Source: Mycolicibacterium senegalense
GTDB lineage: Bacteria; Actinomycetota; Actinomycetes; Mycobacteriales; Mycobacteriaceae
NCBI RefSeq assembly: GCF_019645875.1
Contig: NZ_CP081000.1
Location: 5,206,417 to 5,270,416, forward strand
DNA length: 64,000 bases
Reading direction: 5' to 3'
Shown here: positions 46,784-58,700 of the stretch, one piece after another
Numbering within the stretch: position 1 is the first letter of the stretch
Layout of the letters: each line of letters starts with the position of its first letter
Position numbers and translations under genes: made by a program
The notes under the pieces: model-generated
Seen by the model: only the letters and a program-made list of their open reading frames with translations
Told to the model about the DNA's origin: nothing
The model's database searches: none

Positions 46784-49700
46784 CTAGGCGTCCTCGAGCG
46801 ACAGCTTGAGCCGATTGCCATACTGACTCAGCGATACGGCGGTGAACATCTCATAGTGGGTGCAGTCGACCGAATGTGCTGTGATCTTGCCGGTGACGAA
46901 CGGCCGCCAACTCCGCAGGTGAGATCGGATCGCTGCCCGATTCCGCGTTCGGCGCCATCGAGACCGCATCGTCGTGCCCGTACTGTCGTCAGGCTCGTGG
47001 CTCGAAGCGGAGAAGATGATGACGTCGCCGTCGAATACCTCGGGTTCGTGTTCCAGCAGACGTAACTGGTTCGCGTTGAGGCATTTGACCATGAACTCGA
47101 CCAGCGCCTTGGCCGGCGGCGCGAAGCCCGTCCCACTGTTCTGTTCGGTGAACTTCTCCACCTGCCGGTAGTTGAGCGGCCGCCGATGCGCAGGGGCATC
47201 AATGTGGTTGGAGCCCAACATATATTCGAGCACCAACCCTTCGGCCAACGCGTGGTTTTTCGCCACGGTGCGGTAGGCACGGGCCTGCAATCCTCGTGCT
47301 TTGTTCACATTGAGAGCGGCATCCATCAGGATGAGACGTTGCACCTGGCAACCGCGGCGCTGGAGCTCGATGGCTACCTCGTGCGCAACGACACCGCCGA
47401 AGGACCAACCCAGCAGCCGGTACGGCCCTTCGGGATAGAGAGCCTGAAGTCGGTCGGCGTAGCTCTCGGCCATGCTCCGGATCGACACCGGCTCGGCTTC
47501 CTCTGGTTGAAGAACCTGATTGAGACCGATGATGGGTCCGTCCAGGTACTCACCGAGCACGCGATAAGACCAGCTGAGCCCGAAACCGTCATGGATACAC
47601 CACAACGGGACGCCCGCACCGTCTTTGAGCGTATCTACCGGCACCACTTCCTGTTCGCTGTCGGCACTCCCCACTCGGCGCGCCAGGCTCCGCACCGAGG
47701 GTGCGTCGAACATGACGCGGACCGCCAGGTGGGTGCCCAACGACTTGTTGATGGCGGCGACCGCTCGCATCGCCGACAGCGAGTCGCCGCCCAGGTCGAA
47801 GAATGAGTCATCGATGCTGACCCGGTCCAACCCGAGCACCTCCGCGTAGACGCCGGCCACGATCTGCTCGGTCGGAGTTCCCGGTGCGCGATAGACGCTC
47901 ACCTGGTAGTCGGGCGCAGGCAAGGCCCGGCTGTCGAGTTTTCCATTGGGGGTGAGTGGCAGTGCGTCCACGACTACCACCGCCGCCGGAACCAGATAGG
48001 TGGGTAACCGCTGCGCCAAATCAGCCCGCAACCGCTCAGGGTCCGTCGTGCCCGGATCCGTTTCGCTGACGTATCCGACCAGTCGCTTGTCCCCCGGCCG
48101 GTCCTCACGCGCGATCACCGCAGCCTGATCCACCCCGGCCACGGCAGCCAAGACCGTCTGAATCTCCCCCAACTCGATGCGATACCCACGAATCTTGACC
48201 TGCTCATCAGCCCGACCCAGATACTGCAACTGCCCATCAGCACCCCACCGCACCACATCCCCGGTGCGATACATCCGCATCCCGGCCCCACCAAAAGGAC
48301 AAGCCACAAACCGAGACGCGGTCAGATTTGAACGTCCCAGGTATCCGCAGGCCACACCGCGCCCGGCGACGTACAACTCACCCACCACCCCCACGGGCAC
48401 CGGACGCAACCACTGATCGAGCACGAACAACGCCGCCGTCGACACGGGCGCACCGATCGGCACCACCCCCGCCCCCGCAACCAACGGCGCAGTCATGGAC
48501 GCGTACACCGTCGCCTCCGTCGGCCCGTAGGCATTGATCACCACCCGCCCTGGCGCCCAACGCTCAACGACCTCGGCGGGGCACGCTTCACCGCCGAGCA
48601 ACAGCGCGGCTGAACCCAAGCCTGTGGGCGAAAGCGCCGCAACGGCGGAGGGGGTCTGGGTCAGTACGTTGACTTGTTCGGTGACCACGAGGTCGTGGAA
48701 GTCCGGGGGTGAGGCAGTCACGTCTTCAGGGACCACGACCAGCCGGCCACCGGTCAGCAGCGCAGCCCAGATCTCCCACACCGAGAAATCGAAGGCATAC
48801 GAATGACACTGGGTCCACACCTGTTTCGGCGGCAAGCCGGCCGGCATCGACGCGGCCAGATGAGCCAGGCTGTGGTGGGTGATGGCCACGCCCTTGGGCG
48901 TACCCGTGGTGCCCGACGTGTAGATCACATAGGCGATATCGGCGGCCGCGGGCGACGGTACCGCCGTGGCCGGGTAGTCGTCGATCACGGCATCACCGAT
49001 ATCGATCACCGGCACATCGAATCCAGCCAGCCTCTCGCTATGTGCTGCAGTGGTGATCGCTACCGAAGGCCTGGCGTCTCCGATCATGAACTGCACCCGT
49101 GCGTCGGGCAGCGCCGGGTCGATCGCCAGGTATGCCGCTCCCGCCTTCAGTACCGCCAGCATCGCGATGATCGCCTCGGCGCTGCGGCTGAACAGCAGCG
49201 CCACGCACGAGCCCGCACCGACACCGCGATCGCTCAACAGGCGAGCCAATCGGTTCGAGGCCCCATCCAACTCGCCGTAGGACATCGAGCGACCGGCGAC
49301 ACTCACCGCCGTGGCAGCTGGGGCAGCGGCCGCCTGCTGGGCGAACAACGCCGGTACGGATGTCGAGGGCGCCGAATCGGTCAACGCCGTCCAATTACCG
49401 ATCCCCTCGATCACGGCTCGCTCGGCCTCGTCGAGCAGATCCACCGACGACACCGAACGGCTCGGATCGGCGATGAGCGCCCGCACCACGCGCTGCAACC
49501 GATCGACCAGGATCTGGATGCCGGCCGCATCGAACACATCGGTGCGGAACTCGACCATCCCCCCGATTCCGGCGGGTTCACCGGTCTCACTGACACGTTC
49601 CTCGAAAGAAAACGCCAAATCCATTCGGGCGGAATGGGTATCGGCAGACAACGGGCTCACCCGAACGTCGTTCAGCAACGCGACTGCCGCAGACTCACCG

Positions 49701-52700
49701 CTGTCTTTCACGGCGAAGTTCTGCCACGCGAAAAGGACCTGGATCAGCGGGTGATGGGTGAGGCTACGGCTGGGATTGAGTCGATCTACGAGAACTTCGA
49801 AGGGCACGTCCTGATGCTCATAGGCCGCCAGGCTGCGGGCCCGCACTTGCTCCAACAGCGCGGCCACGGTGGGATCACCGGCCAGATCCACCCGCAACAC
49901 GAGGGTATTGACGAAGAAGCCGACCAGATCGTCCAATGCCGGGTCACGCCGTCCCGCGATCGGGAAACCCACTGCCACATCACTGCTGGCACTCAGCTTC
50001 GACAACAGGATCGCCAAGGCCGCCTGCATCACCATGAAACTGGTGGCGTCGTGCTGCCGAGCCAGTTGGGCTATCCCGAGTTGTACCTCCACTGGCCAGT
50101 CCACGGCCACACTGGCACCTCGATAGTCCGCCACCTGGGGATAAGGACGGTCCGTCGGCAATTCGAGCCGCTCGGGCAGCCCCGCCAGCGCCTTCTCCCA
50201 ATAGGCCACCTGGCCGGAGATGACGCTGTCGACGTCGGCCAAGTCGCCCAGAAGCTCACGCTGCCAAAGGGTGTAATCCACGTACTGCACCGACAACGGC
50301 TCCCAGTCCGGAGCCAGGCCGGCGCATCGACTTGCGTATGCCACCCCGATATCGCGCATCAGCGGCCGGATGGACGATCCGTCGGCAGCGATGTGATGCA
50401 CCACCACCGTCAACACGTAATCGTCAATTCCGGCGCGGAAAAGTGTTGCACGCACAGGGATCTCGTTGGCCAGATCAAAACTGTGCCCGATCTCGGCGCT
50501 CACCGCATCGGTCAGCCGCTCGATCGGCCAGCCGTCCGCGTCCACGATCTGCCACGCGAAGTTCACCTGGTCAACCGGCAGCACCACCTGTTGCGGAACA
50601 CCGTCGCAGGCGGCGAACACTGTGCGCAGGCTCTCATGGCGGCCCACGACGTCCTGCAGCGCTGAGCCCAGCGCCTCGGCGTCCAACGCGCCGCTGATCC
50701 GATAGGCGGCAGGCATGTTGTAGACCGGTGAAGGCCCCTGCAACTGGTCCAAGAACCAGAGGCGCTGCTGGGCGTAGGACAGGGGCACCACCGATGGTCG
50801 CTCCTGGGCCCGTAGCGGCGGTCCAGTGTGTTCGGCAGCATGGATGCTGATCCACTCAGCCAGCGCTGCCACACTCGGTGCGTCGAACAACGCCTTGATC
50901 GGGATGTCGACGCCGAACTCGAGCCGGGCACGGGCGATCAACCTCGTGGCCGTCAGCGAATGGCCCCCCAGGTCGAAGAAACCGTCGTCGATACCGACGC
51001 GGCTCACTCCGAGGACTTCACCGAACAACGCTGCCAACAAGCGTTCTCGCTCATCCCTCGGAGCCCGGTAAGCCACACCACTGCTGAATTCGGGAGCCGG
51101 CAACGCCCGGCGGTCGAGTTTGCCGTTGACTGTCAGCGGCAGCGAATCCAACACCATGATCGCTGCAGGGACCATGTAGTCGGGCAATCGACGGCTCGCG
51201 AAGCTGCGCAGCTCGGTCACCCGCTCGATCGCCGCCGGATCATTGACATACCCCGCCAGGGTGCCCACCGCGGTCCCCGGCAGGTAGACATCTGACAGGG
51301 CAATGGGAGGGTGAGTGCCCGTGGGGCGGGTGAAGATGACATCCATCCGGCCATCAGTCGGCGACCAGGTGACAGCGGTGCGATACCCCAGATCGCGGCC
51401 CAGTCGGTGGCACTCGTGCGGCAACACGGAATCTTCGCAAGTCCAGGTGCGGGAACGTAATTCACCGATCGTGGACCGAACATCGGATTCGGCCAACGCC
51501 TGCGCCAGCGCTACGTCCGGCCAGATCCCGGCGTGGGGCACGCCGGTGACACGCAGTTCCGGTGGCCGTTGAGCGCGCAGGTGACTCTCCAGCGCATCAA
51601 GGCCGCCGAAGTGTTGCCAAGGCTCGGATGGCAACCGGGCGACGGAGTAAACCGGTGCGGGTGCTTTGCGCAGCACGACCTCGTACCGATAGCGGCTGAG
51701 TTCATTGACCGCCTCCATCCCCTTCAACTGCAACTCGACCGCCGCTATCCCTGGCAGGTGCTCGGGCAGAGCCACGAAGAACTCCGGCGCCAACAACAGT
51801 TCCTGCTCGGCGAGCATCTCTCGGCGAATTCGCTCGGCTACCGTCACCGAGTCCTCGTCGCAACCGCTGTCGGTGCACACAACACCCGCGGTGAATGCGC
51901 GTAACAACGACAAGTTACGCACGTCGCCCAGGAACAACGCTCCTCCGGGGGCCAGTGACCGCATCGCCACCGCCAACACATCCAACAGGTAGCCCGCGCT
52001 CGGGAAATACTGGATGACGGAGTTCAGCACAACCACGTCGAAGTGCCCGGGCGGCAAGCCATCGGCTGCGTCGGCAGGTTGCACCCGTAACCGCACCCGA
52101 TCCGCCCAGTCCTGCCCCGCCACGCCGGCCCGCAGGGATTCAATCGTCGGCGCCGAAAAGTCAGTGCCCCAATACTCGACGCATTCGGGTGCTACGTGGG
52201 TGAGAACGAGACCGGAACCGACACCGATCTCCAACACCCGCTGCGGCCGCAGGTCCAGAATGCGGTTCACCGTGTCCGCACGCCAATCCCGCATCTGGTC
52301 CAACGGAATCGGCTCCCCGGTGTAGCTGCTGTTCCAGCCGCCGAAATCCTCACCCAACGCCGTCGGTGCGCCTTCGGTGAAGGATTCGCCGGTATACAGG
52401 TCGCCGTAAACCCCTTGCCATTGCTCGACCAATTGCAGTTCGCGCGCCGGTTCACGAACCAGCATCATCTCTTTGTCGAGAACGACATAGCTGACCAACT
52501 GCTTGTCGCTGGTTCCGTCGTCCGAGACCGACGAATGGGCAACCGTCACCGCTTGGGCCACTCGCGGTTCGGCGGCGAGTACGGCCGTTATTTCGCCGAG
52601 TTCGATGCGGTAACCCCGGATCTTGACCTGCTCGTCAGCCCGCCCGCCATACCGCAACTGACCATCAGCACCCCACGACACCAAATCCCCAGTGCGATAC

Positions 52701-55700
52701 ATCCGCGACCCAAAACCACCAAACGGACACGCCACAAACCGCGACGCCGTCAACCCCACCCGACGCACATAACCCACCCCAACCCCACGCCCAGCCACAT
52801 ACAACTCACCCACCACACCCACAGGCACCGGACGCAAAAACCGATCCAACACAAACAACGCCGCACCCGGCACCGGCAAACCAATCGGCACCACCGAACC
52901 ACCAGCCCGCAACGGAGCACTCACCGTCGCATACACCGTCGTCTCCGTCGGACCGCAACCGTTGAGCATCACCCGCCCCGGCGCCCACCGATCCACCACC
53001 TCAACCGGACACGCCTCCGCAGCCACCATCAACGTCACCGCCTCCAGACCAACCGGCGAAAGCATTCCCACCGCCGACGGAGTCTGACTCAGCACCGTCA
53101 CATGCTCGTCCACCACCAGACTGTGCAGCTCCTGCGGGGAACGCGTCACCTGCTCGGGCACCACCACCAACCGGCCACCATGCAACAACGCACCCCAGAT
53201 CTCCCACACCGAATAATCAAAAGCCAACGACGAACACGCCGACCACACCTGCTCCGGCCCCAACCGCACACCCACATCCAACCCATCGAAAAGCCGCGTC
53301 ACATTCCGATGCGTAACCGCCACACCCTTAGGCAACCCAGTCGTCCCAGAGGTATAGATCACGTACGCCACATCATCGGGCGCCGCACACGCCAACGGTG
53401 TCGACGGTTGGCCATCGATGCGAGGATCGTCGACATCGATGACCATCAGATCGCAGCCATCGAACCGCTCGGCCAACCCAGCCGTCGTGATCGCCACCAG
53501 CGGACCACAATCCGCCAACATGAACTGCAGCCGCTCCCTGGGATGAGCCGGATCAATCGGCAGATACGCGGCCCCGGTCTTGAGCACCGCCAGGATCGAC
53601 ACGATCGCCCGCGCGCAACGATGCAACAACAGCGCCACATAACCGCCCGGACCCACACCGTGGTCGATCAACAAGCAAGCCAACCGATTCGACGCCTCAT
53701 CCAACTCCCGATAAGTCCACGACCGGCCTTCGAACCTGACCGCCACCGCCTCCGGAGCCCGATCCACCTGCGCACCGAACAACTCCGGAATCGAGGCCCC
53801 GACCACAGGCCGCGCCAACACCTCGCGACGACCGAAAACATCCAAACGAGCGGACTCGGCACCATCCACCACATCCACCGACGACACGGTCCGAGCCGGA
53901 TCCGCCGTCATCGCCACCAGCACCCGCCGCAACCGCTCAACCAACATTTCGATACTCGATGCGTCAAACACATCAGTACGGAACTCCACCGTGCCCCAGA
54001 TACCAGCCGGAGCACCGCTGGGCGTCCAGTGCTCGCGAAGGAAGAACACCAGATCCATTCGCGCGGAGTGGGTGTGCGCCGCCAACGGCGCGGCTTGCAC
54101 GTTCCCCAGCGCGAGTGCAGCCGAGGGATCGTCGTCCAGGCCGGGGAAGTTCTGCCAGGCGAACATCGCCTGAATCAGTGGGTGGTGCGTAAGACTGCGA
54201 GTCGGGTTGAGCCGCTCCACCAGCACCTCGAACGGCACGTCCTGATTTTCGTAGGCGCCCAGGGTGCTGGCACGTACCTGCTCCAGCAGCTCGGCGACGG
54301 TCGGGTCCCCGCCCAGATCGACCCGCAGCACCAACGTATTGACGAAGAAGCCCACCAACTCGTCGAGGGCCGGGTCGCGCCGACCGGCGATCGGGAACCC
54401 CACTGCCACATCGGTACTGGCACTCAACTGGCCGAGCAGAAGCGCCAATGCGGCTTGTACAACCATGAAACTGGTGGCGTTGTGTTCTCGCGCTACTCGC
54501 GCGACCTGTTGCTGCACTTCTGGTGGCCAATCAATGGCCACGCTGGATCCCCGGTAATCGGCGACCGGTGGATACGGCCGATCGGTCGGCAGTTCGAGCA
54601 ACTCGGGCAGCCCGGACAACTGGCGTTCCCAGTACTCCACTTGCGCCGCGATCGGACTCGCGGCGTCGGCCAGCTCACCCAGATGCTCGCGCTGCCACAG
54701 CGTGTAGTCCACATACTGCACGGGCAAGGGCATCCAGTCGGGGGCCTGACCGACACAACGGGCGGCGTAGGCCATCCCCAGATCACGTACCAGCGGCCCG
54801 ATCGACCAACCATCTGCGGCGATATGGTGCACGACGGCGACCAGCACGTGCTCGCGGTCGGCCAGCTGAAAAAGCGTGGCCCGCAAAGGTATCTCATTGG
54901 TCAGGTCGAAGGTGTGACCGACCTCGGCACTGACCGCCTCGGTCAGCCGATCCACGGACCAGTCCTGCGCGCCGATGATTCGCCAGCCGAAATCTGCGTC
55001 CTCTTCAGGAACGACTACCTGCCGAGGCACGCCGTCGACCGCTGGGAACAGCGTCCGCAGGCTCTCGTGCCGGCAGACCACATCAGCCAGCGCTGTCCGC
55101 AACGCCTCGGTGTCCAAGTCCCCGGTGATCCGGTACGCGGTGGGCATGTTGTAGGTGGCGACCTCGCCCTGGAGCCGGTTGAGAAACCACATCCTGTTCT
55201 GGGCGTACGACAGCGGCACCACCGCCGGACGCGGCCGAGCGGTCAGCGCCGGCAGCCCCCCGGTCCCCGCGCCGATCCTCGGTGCCAGCTCGGCGACGGT
55301 AGGCGCATCGAACAGAGTTCGTACCGCCAGCTCTACGTCAAGACTGGTATTGATCGCTGCGATCAACCGCATGGCAGAAAGGGAATCGCCGCCGAGCTCG
55401 AAGAAGGAATCATCGATCCCCACCCGCGGCAGTCCGAGCACTTGCGCGTAGACGCCGACCAGGATCTCCTCCACCGCGGTGGTAGGGGCCCGGTAACGCT
55501 CGCTGTCCGAGTAATCCGGTGCGGGAAGCGCTTTCTTGTCCAGCTTGCCGTTCACGGTCAGCGGCAACGTCTCCAGTATCACCACTGCCGCGGGCACCAT
55601 GTAACCCGGGAGCCGCTGCGCGAGCAGACTCCGCATCTCACCGGCATTCACTGCCCCGCGGGACAATTCGGTGATGTATCCGACCAGTCGCTTGTCCCCC

Positions 55701-58700
55701 GGCCGGTCCTCACGCACGACGACCACGGCTTGCCGCACCCCATCGAGCGCGGCCAGGACCGCCTGGACTTCGCCGAGTTCGATGCGATAGCCGCGAATCT
55801 TGACCTGCTCATCAGCCCGACCCAGATACTGCAACTGCCCATCAGCACCCCACCGCACCACATCCCCGGTGCGATACATCCGCATCCCAGCCCCACCAAA
55901 TGGACAAGCCACAAACCGGGACGCGGTCAGTGGGCTACGGCGGATATAGCCGACACCAACCCCGTGGCCCGCGACGTACAACTCACCCACCACCCCCACG
56001 GGCACCGGACGCAACCACTGATCCAGCACGAACAAAGCCGCCGTCGACACCGGCGCACCGATCGGCACCACCCCCGCCCCCGCAACCAACGGCGCGCTCA
56101 TGGTCACACCCATGGTGGTCTCGGTGGGCCCGTATGCGTTTACCATCAGCCGACCCGGCGCCCAGCGATCCACCACCTCGGCAGGGCAGGCCTCACCTGC
56201 CACCATCAAGGCAGTCGACTCCAAGCCAGCAGTCGCGAGCATGGCGGCCGCCGACGGTGTCTGAGTCAGTACGCTGATCCGTTCCGCGACCAGGAGGTCG
56301 TGAAAGTCCTCTGCTGAGGCGACCACCGATTCCGGCACCACCACCAATCGGCCTCCGTGCAACAGCGCGCCCCAGGTTTCCCACGCCGAAACGTCGAATG
56401 CCAGTGAGTGGCATAGGGGCCAGGCACCGCCGAGAGGTACACCGAGCCCGGACAGCATCAGCTGGGTGATGTTGTGGTGAGTGATCGCCACCCCTTTCGG
56501 CACACCGGTGGTGCCCGAGGTGTAGATGACGTACGCGATATCGTCTGCCGACGGCGGCGGCAGCGGAGCGCTCGGCCACGTAGCCGGCGTTTCATCGTTG
56601 ACGTCGACAATCGTCGCGTTGTGGCCTGCCACCCGGTCCGCCAATCCACTGCTGCTGATCACCACAACGGGGTCCGCATCGGAGAGGACGAACTCGATCC
56701 TGGCGGCTGGATGCAGGGGGTCGATCGGCAGGTATGACGCACCGGATTTGAGCACCGCAAGGATCGACACAACCGCCTCGGCCGAGCGCTCCAACAGCAC
56801 AGCCACGCAACGGCCAGGCCCTGCACCGTACTGGATCAACCGGTGTGCCAGCCGATTCGACGCCGCGTCCAGCTCCTGGTAGGTCATCGAGTTTCCGGCG
56901 AAAGTCACGGCGGCTGCGCTCGGGGTGCGCGCCACCCAGCGGGCGAACACGGCCGGAACCGATACCGGAAGGACCGGAGCGATCAACGCCCGACGATTGC
57001 TCATCTGGTCCAGCAGCAGATGATCCGCCTCATCGAGCACATCGAGCGCCGACAGCCGGCGGGTGGAATCGGCTGTCATCGTGGTCACCAGCCGCAGCAG
57101 CCGTGCTACCAGCCCCTCGATTGTGGGTGCGTCGAACACATCGGTGCGGAACTCGACCTTGCCGCCGAGCCCAGCCGGGTCGCCGGCTTCATCGAAGCGC
57201 TCCCCGAGGGAGAACACCAAATCCATTCGAGCCGTTCGGGTATCCACAGGCAACGCGGTTACCTCGGCCTCGCCGAGGAGGGTTTCGGCAGAAGCCCCCT
57301 CGGCGAAGTTCTGCCAGGCCAGCGTCACCTGAACCAGCGGGTGATGGGTCAGGCTGCGGGCGGGGTTGAGCCGGTCCACCACGACCTCGAACGGCACATC
57401 CTGATGTTCATAGGCGTCCAGGGCGGACTGGCGAACCTGCGCCAAGAGTTCGGCAATCGTCGGGTCGCCGCCGATGTCCACCCGCAATACCAAGGTGTTG
57501 ACGAAGAAACCGACCAGGTCGTCGAGCACCGGGTCGCCGCGCCCGGCAACCGGGAACCCGACTGCTACATCAGAACTCGCGCTCAATTGCCCCAACAGCA
57601 CTGCCAAGGCGGCCTGCATCACGATGAAGCTCGTCGCATTGTGTTCCCGTGCCACGCGCGCGATCTGATGCTGCACGTCGGCCGGCCAGTCCACGGCCAC
57701 GGTCGCTCCGCGAAAATCGGCCACCGGCGGGTAAGGCCGGTCCGTCGGTAACTCCAGGCGCTCCGGCAGGTCCGCCAATCGATCCTGCCAGTAGCCGGCC
57801 TGTGCGGTGATTCGGCTGTCGCTGTCGTCGAGATCACCGAGGAAGCGACGCTGCCACAACGCATAATCGACGTACTGCACTGGTAGCGGCGCCCAGCCCG
57901 GCTCTTGCCCCGCACAGCGGCTGGCATACGCCGACCTCAGGTCGGCCACCAGTGGCGTCACTGACCAGCCGTCAGCGGCGATGTGGTGCACCACCGCAAC
58001 GAGGACGTGCTCATCTTCGGCGACCTGGAACAGCGTTACCCGCAAAGGAATCTCGGCCGCCAGATCGAACGTGCGACTTTGCGCCGTGTCGACGGCTTCC
58101 TCCAGACGATCCGCCGGCCAGTCCCGAGCGTCGATGATCTGCCATCCGAAGTCGGCCTGATCGGCGGGCACCACTACTTGCTGAGGTATCCCGAGGTGCG
58201 CGGTGAACAACGTGCGCAGGGTTTCCTGGCGTTCCACCACGTCGACGAATGCCTGGCCGAGAGCCGCAGAATCAAGCGGGCCATCCAACCGCAATGCTGC
58301 CGCCATGTTGTAAACCGCTGAGGGCCCCTGTAATTGGTCCAGGAACCACAACCGCTGCTGGGCGTAGGACAGCGGCAGTACGGCGGGACGGTCAATCGCC
58401 ACCAACGGAGCCCGTCCGCCCGAACCGGCACCGACCCGGGTCGCGAGCTGGGCCACCGAGGGCGATTCAAACACCGCCCGCACTGCGACGTCGGCATCCA
58501 AGCTGGTGTTGATCGCATTGACCACCCGAGTCGCGGACAGCGAGTCGCCCCCGAGGTCGAAGAACGAATCATCGATACCGACGCGGGGCAGTCCGAGTAC
58601 CTGGGCGTAGATGCCGGACAGGATCTCCTCGACGGTGGTGGTGGGCGCGCGGTACGAATCGGCGTCGACATAGTCGGGTGCCGGCAAGGCGCGCTTGTCG

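Noticed and set aside
52196..56317. A very long open frame on the plus strand (over 1370 codons)
   Set aside because: It lies opposite the NRPS; its translation is low-complexity His/Arg/Pro/Thr-rich with no domain. It is a by-product of the high-GC, biased codon use of the minus-strand gene.
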